A DNA stretch of 64,000 nucleotides from Bacteroidota bacterium (GTDB lineage Bacteria > Bacteroidota > Bacteroidia > B-17B0 > Aurantibacillaceae), in contig JADJDM010000001.1 of the NCBI GenBank assembly GCA_016702705.1, forward strand, positions 567,786 through 631,785, given 5' to 3'. Both the position numbers and the translations under genes were made by a program. Below are positions 35,595 through 45,635 of the stretch, in pieces. The notes beneath the pieces are model-generated. The model saw only the letters and a list, made by a program, of their open reading frames with translations. It was not told where the DNA came from and made no database searches. The stretch's first letter is position 1. The number at the start of each line of letters is the position of its first letter.

Positions 35595-38500
35595 TTACTG
35601 CACAATAATTTTTACTGATTGGCTGTAACCATTGAAAGAAACATTAAGCAAATACTGCCCCGCTTCTAATTGTTTTTCAGGAGACACTAAAAACTTTGTT
35701 GTTTTTAATTCGTTCGTTTCAATCACTTTTGAATAAACCAAAGCACCTTTCATGTCCATCACTTTTACAATTGCATCGTGGTTGTTTTCTATATCAGAAA
35801 AATCGATTGCAAATGTTCCGTTTGAAGGATTAGGATAAACACTAAATGAAACATTACTTGCTTCATCTTTAACAACAGAAACAATATATGAATATTCGTT
35901 TTGCCCATTAAAATCAAATTGATTTAATCTGTAGTAGTTTGTTCCTTTTGAAGAGTTGTAATCGACTAGATTATAGTTTAGGTTAGAAGTGCTATTTCCA
36001 TTTAATGCTTTTGAATCTACTTCTCCAATTGCAATAAAGTTTACACCATCAATCGATTTCTCCACAACAAATCTATCGTTATTTATTTCGGTAGCTGTTG
36101 TCCAATTTAAACAAACATTTTCCTTGCAATTTTCTGCGTTTAAATTAACCAATTCGATTGGTAATGGATTTGAACCAGTAACGATATCCGCTAAAGCAAA
36201 CTTACTAAAGGTGGTGAAATTAACTGAGGAAGTAATTTGACCAGCAGGTGCTGCGCTTCCAGCACCTCCAATATCAAACCAAACAGTGCCTGCTCCAATT
36301 GTTTTTGCAACGCGCAGTTGAGTTTGATCAACAACACCATCTGTTCCATCATAATAAATAGTAATCGCACCACTTGTAATTGCACTTGCTAAATCGCAAT
36401 CAACTTGGTAATATCTTACTTGTGAAACGGTATCAATACTTGCTGAACCAAATGTATATCCTAAATCCATTGCATCTGTAAAAACTGCTTCACCAGTGTA
36501 AATAGTGTTCACAGCAGTTGCATGATCCATTGTTAATTCAAATGGACTTGAGTAGCCACCTCTTCCAACAGGAAAACTTAAGTTAGTACCTGCAGTACCT
36601 GTAGACATGTTTATTTTCATTGGTCCATCAACATAACTTGCAGCAGAGCCTAAATTTGTTGTGACATTCTCATCAAGGAAACTTAAAAAATTAGCAGAAG
36701 TTGTAGTTATATTTCCGTTAGTAAGAGTAAGATTTCCACCTGCCCTAATTATTAGTGGGTCGTTAAGAGTAAGATTCCCACCTGTTCTATCCATTGTTAC
36801 TCTTAAAAAACTTGGGTCCTTAGTTCCATTATTAGTAAAGGTAGTTGTTGCATTACCATCAAAAGTAATCCGCGAAGCTGCCCCTGTACCAAATACTACA
36901 GAATCCGAGGTTGATCTGATTTCTATATTACCAGAAAATGTTGAATTGGTATTTGTTGATACAACCAAAGCTCCTGTACTAGTTCGTAAAAATTGCGTCG
37001 TGCCATTGAAATCGTCAGCAACTGTATTTCCTAAATTCCAATTACCTGCTCCAGCATTAGTAAACCTAGTAGTTGTTCCGCTAGCAAATGTATTTCCTCC
37101 AGTTGAGTTTTGTGATGCCGTGCCATTTGCTGTGAACAAATTAGTGGTACCATTAAAAGTACTATATGCTAAATTAATATTTGGTGAAGTAAGAGTTAAA
37201 CTTCCATTCCATGTACAAGGTGCATTTAAACTCCCTACAGTAATGATACTATTTGTTGCAGCACCACTTACAGTTGATTGGGCTAATGCTCCATTTTGCG
37301 TTACATGATAGAAGTTCACATTTGTTGCCCCTAATATTGTTCCATCAATTAATCTACCTGTATTAGTAAAGGTTATACTTGAATTTGCATTGTTTGCCCC
37401 AATATTTATATCGCCGGTAGAAGTAGCTAATGAATTAAGCCTTAAAGTACTTTCAAATGTACAATTATTAGGATTTGCATTAGCCTCTGCAAAAGTAATA
37501 TTACCTGTTAACGAAACATCAACAACAACTGGTCCTTTAAAAGTGTGACTATTAGCTGTGGCTCCATTTGATCTGCCTACATAAAACCCACCAACAGTAG
37601 TAGAATTCATGGAAGTGGTACCATAATAACAATTACCCAAACTAGATACACCAATAATAAAATTGTTATTTGTTCCACCGTTAGCGAAAGCATTAAAAGT
37701 AGCATTTGCGAAACAAGTGTCAGGAGTACCACCATCTCCCATTCTCCAACGCGAAGCAGAATTTGTAGCTGTAAAGGTTACGTTATTATAAAATCTATTT
37801 CCTCCCAAAGCGCACACATCATCATTAGCAAGTGTTTTAGTAAAACTTCCAACTCCATGCAACTCCATGTTTCCAATACATACCTTACCCGTATTTATAG
37901 TCAAGGGTATTGGAAAGCTAGCAGTTCCAACATCAGTTCCAGTAAAATTAACATAGGTTGAATCATCCGTATCAGTAAAAGATATTGCCGAGCCTAGCGC
38001 ATCAGAAATAATAGAACCGCCACTTAAAGTGCATGTTATTAAACCATTGGCAACACCAGGAGCACTTGTTATTGTTAAATCGTTCCCTTGTAAATTCCAC
38101 ACTCCAGCAGTGTGGTCGTATTCGGATGTAATTAGAATATTTTGATTACTAATTATTGCTGGACTCAATCCTGAAGTATTATTTACGGTAAGTTTATAAA
38201 ATGTTTCCTGAGCAAGAGGTGTAGTAATTGTTTGTGATACAGTTGTTCCATTCAATTGAACTGTTCCATTATTTTCTACGAAAGGATCAGGTGCAGTACT
38301 AGTAACCATCCAATTTCCTGCTACATTAAGCTGTCTATTACTCACTGTAACATCCAACACTGCTGAGCCTGAAATTAATAAGTCATTGCTAACGGTGGTT
38401 GCAGCAGCTAATGATTTGGTTCCAGATTTAGAAATACTTAAATTATAATATGAATTAGTGTGGCTTGTTTGCGCTCCAGCAAAATCATAAGCAACCGTGT

Positions 38501-39965
38501 TTCCATTTGCTGTTGCAGTTAATGTAGTAAGTGAATAATTTGCATCCGATACATCCAAAGTTAAACTTGAATTTGCTCCTTGAGTTAAAGCTGCACCACC
38601 TAATGTACTTGTTACTGTGATGGATCCATTATTTGTAAGATTTGTTCCAGTAACTAAATTTGGAATTAAAAATGTACCAGTTGCTTGACGGGTCCCTGTT
38701 ATAGTATAACTACTACCTGCCGCTGAACTATTACTTGCTGAAAATGTCCCATTATTAGTAATATTACCTGAAATGGTAAAAAGTTCATCAATCGCAGAGC
38801 AATCCCAATTACCTGTAGCAGTTATGTTAAATCCACCAAAATCTTTCGTGCCATTTGCACTTGTGTGATTAATTGTTCCATCAAGTGTAGTTAAACCAGC
38901 AACTGCGAAATTAACCTCGCCAATATTTAAAACTGCACCAACCGGCACACCTAAAGTGGTTCCAATTGTAAAATCTCCTGTTGAAGCTGTGCTTGTTCCA
39001 ATTGTTGTTGTACCATTTATTATACCTGATCCAGCAACATCTATTATTGCCCCTGCTACCGTATTGTCTATAGTATTTGTTCCATTAGCAGTAAAACTAT
39101 TCGACATTATTAAGGTTTCGGCAGCATTCATGTTTATTGCCCCACCGTTATTTAGTGTTACAGCGCCTGTTAAGTTTTTATTACCTAATGCACCGTTAAT
39201 ATTTAAAATGCCATTTATTGTGGAAAGTGTAGTAACTGTAAAAGTAGCATCACTAACATTTAAAGTAGCACCTGCAACAACGTTTAGAGTTGTAGAATTC
39301 GTGTAAGAGCCTGCCGAGGTTACACTGTTTACAGTAGTTGTTCCATTTATAACAGTAGAGTTAACAGCTAAAATGCCTGCAACATTATTGTAAGTAATAC
39401 TATTTGTTCCGTTACAAGTAAAAGAACCCGATATTGTTAAGGTTTCTGCGGCATTAAAAATAATTGCTCCTCCATTAGAAAAGGTGACATTTCCTGTTAA
39501 TGTTTTTGCACCTGTTGCATTAGCAAAAGCCAAAGAACCACCTATAGCAGAAGTTGAACCAACTCTAAAATCAATTCCTGGTAATGAAAGGCTAGCTCCT
39601 GAAACTAAATTGAAAGTTCCTAAAACTTCTAGATCTCTATTTGCATTAGGGGCAGAAGTAGTAACTGCACCTGTGGTACCAACCTCCAAAACATCAGTAA
39701 TACGCAAAGTTCTTGCATTTACAGTGAAATGAATGGTTCCAAGCAAATTCACAGATTTACACGTATCTGTAAGGTTAATATTTACAATTACTCCAGCTGG
39801 TATTACAACACTATCAGCGGTTTGCGGAACAACACCACCAATCCAAGTTGTGGTTAATGACCAATTGCTAGATGTTGCATTAGTTGCCGTTATTGTTGCC
39901 GCAGTAGTTTTAAAAAAAGCTGCTAGACTGAGCATTAAGGTAAAAAGGAAGTAAATCTTTCTCAT
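35595..39965 (-). CDS. 1456-residue T9SS-secreted beta-helix-like protein
   Basis: A signal peptide (MRKIYFLFTLMLSLAAFFKTTA) is followed by an IxATNATSSNWSLTTTWIGG opening typical of G8-like or autotransporter-like surface proteins. Next come about 1000 residues of degenerate Gly/Asn/Thr-rich beta repeats (GTTTINGTLNI-like). A fibronectin-like segment near 1290-1370 has the common NPLPIELVNLNAEN start. The last ~80 residues are a T9SS type A sorting domain (FSVYPNPSNGTF ... QYLLNVSFNG). It should be a large surface adhesin or structural filament. No enzyme domain is visible. Long antisense open frames across it result from the repetitive Thr/Asn composition. Confidence 0.85.
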   Translation of the reverse strand: MRKIYFLFTLMLSLAAFFKTTAATITATNATSSNWSLTTTWIGGVVPQTADSVVIPAGVIVNINLTDTCKSVNLLGTIHFTVNARTLRITDVLEVGTTGAVTTSAPNANRDLEVLGTFNLVSGASLSLPGIDFRVGSTSAIGGSLAFANATGAKTLTGNVTFSNGGAIIFNAAETLTISGSFTCNGTNSITYNNVAGILAVNSTVINGTTTVNSVTSAGSYTNSTTLNVVAGATLNVSDATFTVTTLSTINGILNINGALGNKNLTGAVTLNNGGAINMNAAETLIMSNSFTANGTNTIDNTVAGAIIDVAGSGIINGTTTIGTSTASTGDFTIGTTLGVPVGAVLNIGEVNFAVAGLTTLDGTINHTSANGTKDFGGFNITATGNWDCSAIDELFTISGNITNNGTFSASNSSAAGSSYTITGTRQATGTFLIPNLVTGTNLTNNGSITVTSTLGGAALTQGANSSLTLDVSDANYSLTTLTATANGNTVAYDFAGAQTSHTNSYYNLSISKSGTKSLAAATTVSNDLLISGSAVLDVTVSNRQLNVAGNWMVTSTAPDPFVENNGTVQLNGTTVSQTITTPLAQETFYKLTVNNTSGLSPAIISNQNILITSEYDHTAGVWNLQGNDLTITSAPGVANGLITCTLSGGSIISDALGSAISFTDTDDSTYVNFTGTDVGTASFPIPLTINTGKVCIGNMELHGVGSFTKTLANDDVCALGGNRFYNNVTFTATNSASRWRMGDGGTPDTCFANATFNAFANGGTNNNFIIGVSSLGNCYYGTTSMNSTTVGGFYVGRSNGATANSHTFKGPVVVDVSLTGNITFAEANANPNNCTFESTLRLNSLATSTGDINIGANNANSSITFTNTGRLIDGTILGATNVNFYHVTQNGALAQSTVSGAATNSIITVGSLNAPCTWNGSLTLTSPNINLAYSTFNGTTNLFTANGTASQNSTGGNTFASGTTTRFTNAGAGNWNLGNTVADDFNGTTQFLRTSTGALVVSTNTNSTFSGNIEIRSTSDSVVFGTGAASRITFDGNATTTFTNNGTKDPSFLRVTMDRTGGNLTLNDPLIIRAGGNLTLTNGNITTTSANFLSFLDENVTTNLGSAASYVDGPMKINMSTGTAGTNLSFPVGRGGYSSPFELTMDHATAVNTIYTGEAVFTDAMDLGYTFGSASIDTVSQVRYYQVDCDLASAITSGAITIYYDGTDGVVDQTQLRVAKTIGAGTVWFDIGGAGSAAPAGQITSSVNFTTFSKFALADIVTGSNPLPIELVNLNAENCKENVCLNWTTATEINNDRFVVEKSIDGVNFIAIGEVDSKALNGNSTSNLNYNLVDYNSSKGTNYYRLNQFDFNGQNEYSYIVSVVKDEASNVSFSVYPNPSNGTFAIDFSDIENNHDAIVKVMDMKGALVYSKVIETNELKTTKFLVSPEKQLEAGQYLLNVSFNGYSQSVKIIVQ

Positions 39966-40074
39966 GTATGTAAAATTAGCTAATTTATTGTAACAGACAA
40001 GTTATTTGCTTAATTTTTAGCTCTTTATGATTTTTTTGATTCGTTAAACTCAATCAATATGCTGTTTTTAATTC

Positions 40075-40082
40075 TAACTTTG
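40075..40082 (+). promoter_or_regulatory. -7 box (TAACTTTG) of the helical protein gene
   Basis: TAACTTTG matches TAnnTTTG and ends five bases before the ATG at 40088. Confidence 0.5.
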
Positions 40083-40087
40083 TAAAA

Positions 40088-40564
40088 ATGATGTCCTCTA
40101 GCCTAAACGAAGTAAAAAAAGAACTACTAAATCTCACTCCGAAAGAGTTGGCTGAGATGTGCGTTGCTTTGGCTAAATACAAAAAAGACAATAAGGAATA
40201 TTTAGATTTTTTGCTTTTCGAAGCTCATAATAAAACAGATTACATCAACAGAATAAAAGAAGAAATTGATGAGGCTTTTATTTTAATGAAGGGGCAAGGC
40301 AATTTGTATTACAACAAAAAGAGTTTACGAAAAGTGTTGCGCTTAATTGGCAAATACAGCAAATACCTTGGAGAAAAAACTGCGAGCATTGAATTGCTTA
40401 TTTATTTCTGTTTAAAATTAAAAAAATCAGGAATTCCATATCATGAAAGCAAGTTGATTGTAAATATGTATGAGCAGCAAATAAAAAAGATTACTACACT
40501 TGTTAACTCATTGCACGAAGATATACAGGCGGATTACTCAAGTGACTTAGAAAAGATTATGTAA
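40088..40564 (+). CDS. Small conserved helical protein, function unknown
   Basis: The 158-residue protein is all-helical, rich in Lys, Glu and Leu, and has no signal peptide or membrane span. ATG codons at 40088 and 40091 are both possible starts. The first is close to the -7 box; the second gives a short leader. Motifs such as LTPKELAEMCVALAKYKKDNKEYL and YYNKKSLRKVLRLIGKYSKYL recur in Bacteroidota hypothetical proteins, but I know no function. It stands alone and converges on the lipoprotein gene. Confidence 0.65.
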   Translation: MMSSSLNEVKKELLNLTPKELAEMCVALAKYKKDNKEYLDFLLFEAHNKTDYINRIKEEIDEAFILMKGQGNLYYNKKSLRKVLRLIGKYSKYLGEKTASIELLIYFCLKLKKSGIPYHESKLIVNMYEQQIKKITTLVNSLHEDIQADYSSDLEKIM

Positions 40565-40587
40565 TTGATGTTTAGCAAATTTTAACG

Positions 40588-40647
40588 CGGAGACACAGAG
40601 GACACAAAGTTTCGCAGAGAGATTTCGTTAAACTCTCTGTGTCTCCG
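40588..40647. repeat. 'CACAGAG' palindromic repeat between convergent genes
   Basis: CGGAGACACAGAG (40588-40600) and CTCTGTGTCTCCG (40635-40647) are perfect 13-bp complements. A second pair CAGAGAG/CTCTCTG is nested inside (40615-40621, 40633-40639). Repeats of this CACAGAG type are scattered through many unrelated bacterial genomes. Confidence 0.65.
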
Positions 40648-40656
40648 TGGTAAGTT

Positions 40657-41289
40657 TTATAAATCAACCTTTACTTTAAATCTAATTTCTACATCTGTTT
40701 CTCCAGGAGCGAAAGTTCCATCTTTTGCATTCGGTTGGTGGCGCAATGTAACTCTAAACGGGTATTGAGAACCAGTTGTATTTCCATAAGTACGAATCTT
40801 AAACTGTTGACCAATACCTCTACTATTCGCATCTAAATCTAAATAAGTAATTTTTACTCCCGAGCTAGTTAACATTGCTGAGTAAGGCGTACCTATTGGG
40901 TTTGTTTGCTCAAAAAAGAACATGTGTTCTTGTCCTTCAGTAACTACTTCATTTGATATAGAATCCGCTGGTGTTTTAGTTTCATCCAACAAAATAATTT
41001 CCGCTAAATAGGTAGTTGTATCATTTAACGTAATTAAAGAATCAGCAGCATTTGGTAAAAAACCACCAGCGCTTCCGCCATCACCATCTGCATCCTTAAA
41101 AATAAATGGAGAGCCCGTAATTTGCAATCCACTCACTGAATCTTTAATGTAAATCTTCATTGTTGTAATAACCTCTCCCTGATTTGTTGGCGCTGGGTTG
41201 TTTGGCGCTGGGTCTTCTTTTTTGTCTTTTTTACATGCTGCAAAAATTAAAACAATTGCTGCTACTAAAGTGATTAATGTTGTTTTCAT
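40657..41289 (-). CDS. Lipoprotein encoded beside a TonB-dependent receptor
   Basis: The 210-residue lipoprotein has signal MKTTLITLVAAIVLIFAACKK with the lipid Cys at 19, a Pro-rich linker, then a beta-rich domain. That domain includes KIYIKDSVSGLQITGSPFIF, an acidic DADGDGGSAGGF loop and RVTLRHQPNAKDG. I do not know a family name. It is 25 bases downstream of the receptor gene and probably works as its surface or periplasmic substrate binder, by analogy with other receptor/lipoprotein pairs. The acidic loop might bind a cation. Confidence 0.65.
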   Translation of the reverse strand: MKTTLITLVAAIVLIFAACKKDKKEDPAPNNPAPTNQGEVITTMKIYIKDSVSGLQITGSPFIFKDADGDGGSAGGFLPNAADSLITLNDTTTYLAEIILLDETKTPADSISNEVVTEGQEHMFFFEQTNPIGTPYSAMLTSSGVKITYLDLDANSRGIGQQFKIRTYGNTTGSQYPFRVTLRHQPNAKDGTFAPGETDVEIRFKVKVDL

Positions 41290-41314
41290 GTTTTTTGTTT
41301 TAAATTAGTTTTGT

Positions 41315-43642
41315 TTATTGTGTCTTCTTGTCAAAAATGGTAAAAGGAACATTCAACCTAAATTGAATATTTGTTCCAACTGCATTTGTGTAATATCTGA
41401 ATCTGTCTAAATAATCTCTGTAAATTTTATTGGTAACGTTGCTTCCACTAATTCCAATTCCGATCTCTTGATTTTTTACTTTTATTTTTGTTGCAACATC
41501 AAAGCCTACTAAATAGTATGAGTTTGGAGGTGCTGCGTAATCACTGTTTTGAGGAATGCGCCATTGTTTTGTTATGTACTCAAAAGATGCTGAAGCGTAT
41601 GTTTTTTTGAAACGTTTTGTGTCTTTTAATTTATACGTTAAGCTTGCTTCAACTCTATCAGAAGGCATCCAAACCAGCCAATCGTTGTTTGTTAAATCTT
41701 GTCCGCGTAAAAACATTCCTTTCACTTGTACAAACGTATTTTTCACAAACTCCACATTAATTTTATAATCAATTCCCGAAATCAATGCATCGGTTTGCTT
41801 ATAATAAAACACAGGGAAAGCACCTTTAATTGTAAGTTCCGGAACAGTTCCAGGGCTTAAGTAAATAAATCCTTTGAAGTAATTTGAGTAAACTGTAATG
41901 TCTGCTTCAATACGTTTGTTTTTAAAACTACCTGTAGATATAAAACTATAACAGCGCTCTTGTTCTATTTTTTCATCGCCTTTTTCAATAGATGCTGAAC
42001 CATGATGCAATCCGTTTGAGTATAATTCGTTTACGGCAGGCGCTCTCCAAGCTGTACTTAAATTAGTAAAGAAATGTAATTGATGTGTTGGTTTATAAAT
42101 CCAGCCAGTATTTACACTTAGGTTTTTAAACTTTAGGTAGGGTGATTGTAAGTCGTTTCCTTTGTAATAATAACTCTGCAAGTACTTTTCATCGTAACGT
42201 ACACCTAATTCCAATTCGTACTTGTGTTTTATATAACGCTCAATTGCAAATGCACCCCAAGTATTATTAATAAAATTAGGAATCAAATACCTGCCTAAAT
42301 ACACATTGGTTTGGTTCATATAACTTGCACCATAAGTCCCACGAAACGAATTTATATTATCATGCTCCCAAGCAACATCAAAGGTTTTAGATGTAATACG
42401 ATAATCCAAATCTGCCTTTGTTGTATCATAAGAGCTAGAATTTTTAGGAATGTGTTTATCAAACTCCTTTCTAATATTGTATTGATACGCTGCTGTTACA
42501 TACAATCGCGAGCGCATTCCTGTGTGCACATGGAATTTTGACTTTACTAATTCGTGCTCAATCTCTTGCTTTGGCCTTCCGATATAATAAGAAAAAGGAG
42601 CTAAACTATCCTGTGGTTTAGCACTTGCAAATGCAGATTTTAAATCGGTAAGATTGCCAATATGTGCCCCACTAAAAACACCGATGGTAGAATTAAACTG
42701 AGAATAAAATAATTCTATCCCCACTTTTTTTCTATGATAACCTAATGTGTACGAGAAGTTTTTTTCTTGAACTCCTGTGTTCTTCAAGTAATACTCAGGT
42801 GTTTTCATATTGCCACCTTGCTTAATAGTTCCTTGCACACGCCACGCAAAGCCTTTTACTTTTTCAAAACTACCTTGCATAATACCTGATACAACCCCCG
42901 CTCTGCCATTCGATAGTCCAATCGCATTTATTTCGCCAGTTACAGCAGCGGTATCAGGCAAAGCATCGGGTTCTAATAAAATGGCTCCAGCGATAGCATC
43001 ACTACCATAACGAACGCTTGCGGCACCTTTTACGATACGAATTTTCTTTGCCATAAATGGGTCGATTTCTGGAGCATGCTCATTTCCCCATTGTTGACCT
43101 TCTTGGCGTATTCCGTTATTTAAAATCAAAATACGATATCCTTGCAAACCGTGAATCATAGGCTTAGAAATACTTGCCCCTGTATTGAGCGTTGTAATTC
43201 CAGCACTTCCTTTTAAAGCATCTGCGAGTGTTTTACCTTTTGCTTTATCAATCTCTTCTTGTTTGATGTTATCAATTGTTTGCGTTGGTTTGTAATCAAC
43301 TCTTTCAATAATTTCTACATCGGCTAATTCATGCAAACTATGAGGTAATTTAAAATTAACACGTGTGTTTTTACTTACACTTACTTTAATAGAAGTATCA
43401 GCACAACCTAAATGTATAATACGAATAGTGTAATCACCTGCACAGAGGTTTTCAATTTTAAACTCTCCCTCTTCATTTGAATTGGTACTGAAATTAATTT
43501 CCTTCACCGAAACAATAGTAAACTCCAATGGTTCACCATCATCCTTATCGGTAATTTTTCCTGTGAGTGTAAAATTACACTCTTGAGCAAAGGCACTTGC
43601 AAATGAGAGTAGGAATAAAAATGTATGTATTATTTTTCGCAC
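41315..43642 (-). CDS. TonB-dependent outer-membrane receptor
   Basis: The 775-residue protein has a signal peptide (RKIIHTFLFLLSFASAFA), a carboxypeptidase-regulatory-like domain (about 22-105), and a TonB plug (about 125-225; GLQGYRILILNNGIRQEGQQ and VKGAASVRYGSDAIAGAILL). A 22-strand barrel fills the rest and ends in Thr-Gln. The plug resembles ZnuD- or copper/heme-type receptors more than SusC. The upstream His/Cys-rich small protein fits metal uptake, but the ligand is inferred only. The start is GTG. It is followed by the lipoprotein gene and preceded by yidD on the same strand. Confidence 0.85.
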   Translation of the reverse strand: MRKIIHTFLFLLSFASAFAQECNFTLTGKITDKDDGEPLEFTIVSVKEINFSTNSNEEGEFKIENLCAGDYTIRIIHLGCADTSIKVSVSKNTRVNFKLPHSLHELADVEIIERVDYKPTQTIDNIKQEEIDKAKGKTLADALKGSAGITTLNTGASISKPMIHGLQGYRILILNNGIRQEGQQWGNEHAPEIDPFMAKKIRIVKGAASVRYGSDAIAGAILLEPDALPDTAAVTGEINAIGLSNGRAGVVSGIMQGSFEKVKGFAWRVQGTIKQGGNMKTPEYYLKNTGVQEKNFSYTLGYHRKKVGIELFYSQFNSTIGVFSGAHIGNLTDLKSAFASAKPQDSLAPFSYYIGRPKQEIEHELVKSKFHVHTGMRSRLYVTAAYQYNIRKEFDKHIPKNSSSYDTTKADLDYRITSKTFDVAWEHDNINSFRGTYGASYMNQTNVYLGRYLIPNFINNTWGAFAIERYIKHKYELELGVRYDEKYLQSYYYKGNDLQSPYLKFKNLSVNTGWIYKPTHQLHFFTNLSTAWRAPAVNELYSNGLHHGSASIEKGDEKIEQERCYSFISTGSFKNKRIEADITVYSNYFKGFIYLSPGTVPELTIKGAFPVFYYKQTDALISGIDYKINVEFVKNTFVQVKGMFLRGQDLTNNDWLVWMPSDRVEASLTYKLKDTKRFKKTYASASFEYITKQWRIPQNSDYAAPPNSYYLVGFDVATKIKVKNQEIGIGISGSNVTNKIYRDYLDRFRYYTNAVGTNIQFRLNVPFTIFDKKTQ

Positions 43643-43663
43643 TTTGTTTGTACGAAGTATTAT

Positions 43664-43873
43664 TTATGGAACTGGATCGTAGCCATGTGGTCCCCAGGGA
43701 TGGCATTTGAAAATCCTTTTTAAACTTAACCAACCACCTTTTAATGCCCCGTGCTTTTTTAATGCTTCAATACTGTATTGAGAGCAAGTAGGCTGAAACC
43801 TGCATGCGGCAGGCGTATGGGGTGAAATGGCAGATTGGTAAAACTTAACCAATGCTATAAATAAATACTTCAA
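43664..43873 (-). CDS. yidD: Membrane protein insertion efficiency factor YidD
   Basis: The 69-residue protein is a complete YidD with the hallmark [19 protein letters not shown] and C-terminal [14 protein letters not shown]. YidD assists YidC-mediated insertion at the inner membrane and is usually encoded between rnpA and yidC. Here it starts at TTG (M-K-Y-L-F-I-A-L) and lies inside the receptor operon, 21 bases before the TonB receptor start. Placement is unusual but the family call is firm. Confidence 0.9.
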   Translation of the reverse strand: MKYLFIALVKFYQSAISPHTPAACRFQPTCSQYSIEALKKHGALKGGWLSLKRIFKCHPWGPHGYDPVP

Positions 43874-43913
43874 TTTTTTTGGTTTAACAATGAATGAATA
43901 AAACTCAGTAATG

Positions 43914-44255
43914 TTAAACTGCAGGCGGGCCTCTTAAAAAAGAAAAGCTAGTGAAAAAACTTGGAAGGGATTCCTGATAAAAAGAAAAAACAATTTGTTC
44001 TCCACTTTGCTTAAGAGGCGAACAATCTATAATAAATTTAAAAACCGTAAAATAAACTGGAGTTTCAAACTTCTCTAAATCACAATTTTGAGTGGTGTTA
44101 TCATCTGTAAAAGTATCTTCCGAACCATCTCCTATGCTTTGCTCAAGCATGTGATTATGGCCCATTAATTTATGAATGTACACTTTGGGTAATGCTGTAA
44201 AAAGCACTACAACCAAAAGCACTAAACTCATAAATATGTGAAGTTTCTTTTTCAT
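43914..44255 (-). CDS. Small membrane-anchored His/Cys protein, probable metal response
   Basis: The 113-residue protein has an N-terminal hydrophobic anchor ([19 protein letters not shown]) and a [11 protein letters not shown]is/Met cluster near 34-43. Two separated Cys (QNCDL, IDCSP) follow, and the C-terminus is SFLRGPPAV. This anchor, Cys/His core and ...RxPP tail recall DUF2946-like proteins found beside copper receptors. It is first in the yidD-TonB receptor-lipoprotein run. The metal role is inferred from composition and place. Confidence 0.6.
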   Translation of the reverse strand: MKKKLHIFMSLVLLVVVLFTALPKVYIHKLMGHNHMLEQSIGDGSEDTFTDDNTTQNCDLEKFETPVYFTVFKFIIDCSPLKQSGEQIVFSFYQESLPSFFTSFSFLRGPPAV

Positions 44256-44263
44256 CTACGTAG

Positions 44264-44271
44264 CAAATATA
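44264..44271 (-). promoter_or_regulatory. -7 box (TATATTTG) of the His/Cys protein-receptor operon
   Basis: On the minus strand TATATTTG matches TAnnTTTG and ends eight bases before the ATG at 44255. Confidence 0.55.
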
Positions 44272-44330
44272 TAAAACAAATCTCATTTGCACCAAATTTT
44301 GCATATTTGTATAAAATTTAGGGAGCAATT

Positions 44331-45635
44331 ATGGATACTATTTCAACAATATATACTTACTATTTACAAGCTGGGCAAAAAATTTGCACGGATACGCGCA
44401 AAGCAGAAAAAGGTGCTTTGTTTTTTGCATTACGCGGTCCAAACTTTAACGCAAACGAATTAGCACAAAAAGCATTAGACTTAGGTTGTTCCTGTGCTAT
44501 TATTGATGATGCTAATTTTAAAACAAGTGAAAAAACGATTTTAGTTGAAGATAGCTTAAAAACATTGCAGGCTATTGCCAATCATCATCGCAAACAATTA
44601 AGTATTCCGGTTTTAGGAATTACAGGAAGCAATGGAAAAACAACTTCTAAAGAATTGATAAACGCTGTTCTTTCTAAAAAATTTAAAACACTTGCAACCG
44701 AAGGAAATCTAAATAATCACATTGGTGTTACTTTAACTCTATTAAGCATAACTAAAGAACATGAATTTGCCATTATTGAAATGGGAGCAAATCACCAAGG
44801 AGAAATAAACGATTTATCTGAAATTGCTGAACCTGATTTTGGAATCATAACAAACATTGGAAAAGCACACTTAGAAGGATTTGGAGGCATTGAAGGTGTA
44901 AAAAAAGGCAAGAGCGAACTATACAAATACATTGCAAAGAAAAAAGGTAAAATATTTTTACATGGTGATGACGATGTATTACAAGACCTATCTAAAGACA
45001 ACGACAAAATAACTTACGGTACAAAAAAATTGTATGATGTAGTCGGCAAAATAAAACCTGAAGCGGAAAAAGTTCAGTTTGCTTGGCGCACAAGATATAC
45101 GGCGCCTGAATTACAAAAAGCCGAATTTATTCCTACAAACATTGTTGGAATATATAATTACTATAATTTACTATGCGCAGCATGTGTAGGAAACTATTTT
45201 AAGGTTGAAGAGAAAGACATTAATGATGCGCTTTCTAATTACGAACCAAGTAATAACCGTTCGCAATTACATAAGACGGAAAAGAACACCTTGATACTAG
45301 ATTATTACAATGCTAATCCCACAAGCATGCGTGCAGCAATTGAAAATTTTGCAAATATTAATACAGAAAATAAAATGCTCATACTTGGTGATATGCTTGA
45401 ACTTGGAGAAGAATCAATTCAAGAGCATGAAGCAATTATTGCACTGCTAAAAGAAAAAAACTTGAATAATCATTTGTTGGTAGTACCAATATTCCACTCT
45501 ATTCAAACTGAAAAAAGTTTTGTTGATTCGGACAAAGCGCAAGAATACTTGCAATCAAATCCATCAAAGGATAAAACAATTTTAATAAAAGGTTCAAGGG
45601 GAATTAAATTAGAGAAAGTTCTTCCTGTATTATAA
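44331..45635 (+). CDS. murF: UDP-N-acetylmuramoyl-tripeptide--D-alanyl-D-alanine ligase
   Basis: MurF adds D-Ala-D-Ala to UDP-MurNAc-tripeptide, the last cytosolic peptidoglycan precursor step. The 434-residue protein has the Mur ligase ATP loop GITGSNGKTTS (96-106), MGANHQGEI and NIGKAHLEGFGG. LDYYNANPTSMRAAIE in the C-terminal domain is a MurF-specific signature. The stop overlaps the ATG of the next gene (TAATG), so the pair is co-translated. It stands away from the usual mur cluster, which is common in this phylum. Confidence 0.94.
   Translation: MDTISTIYTYYLQAGQKICTDTRKAEKGALFFALRGPNFNANELAQKALDLGCSCAIIDDANFKTSEKTILVEDSLKTLQAIANHHRKQLSIPVLGITGSNGKTTSKELINAVLSKKFKTLATEGNLNNHIGVTLTLLSITKEHEFAIIEMGANHQGEINDLSEIAEPDFGIITNIGKAHLEGFGGIEGVKKGKSELYKYIAKKKGKIFLHGDDDVLQDLSKDNDKITYGTKKLYDVVGKIKPEAEKVQFAWRTRYTAPELQKAEFIPTNIVGIYNYYNLLCAACVGNYFKVEEKDINDALSNYEPSNNRSQLHKTEKNTLILDYYNANPTSMRAAIENFANINTENKMLILGDMLELGEESIQEHEAIIALLKEKNLNNHLLVVPIFHSIQTEKSFVDSDKAQEYLQSNPSKDKTILIKGSRGIKLEKVLPVL

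Noticed and set aside
36661..37308. 215-codon plus-strand frame inside the large T9SS gene
   Set aside because: Val/Pro-rich antisense of Asn/Thr-rich repeats; no start signal or family match.
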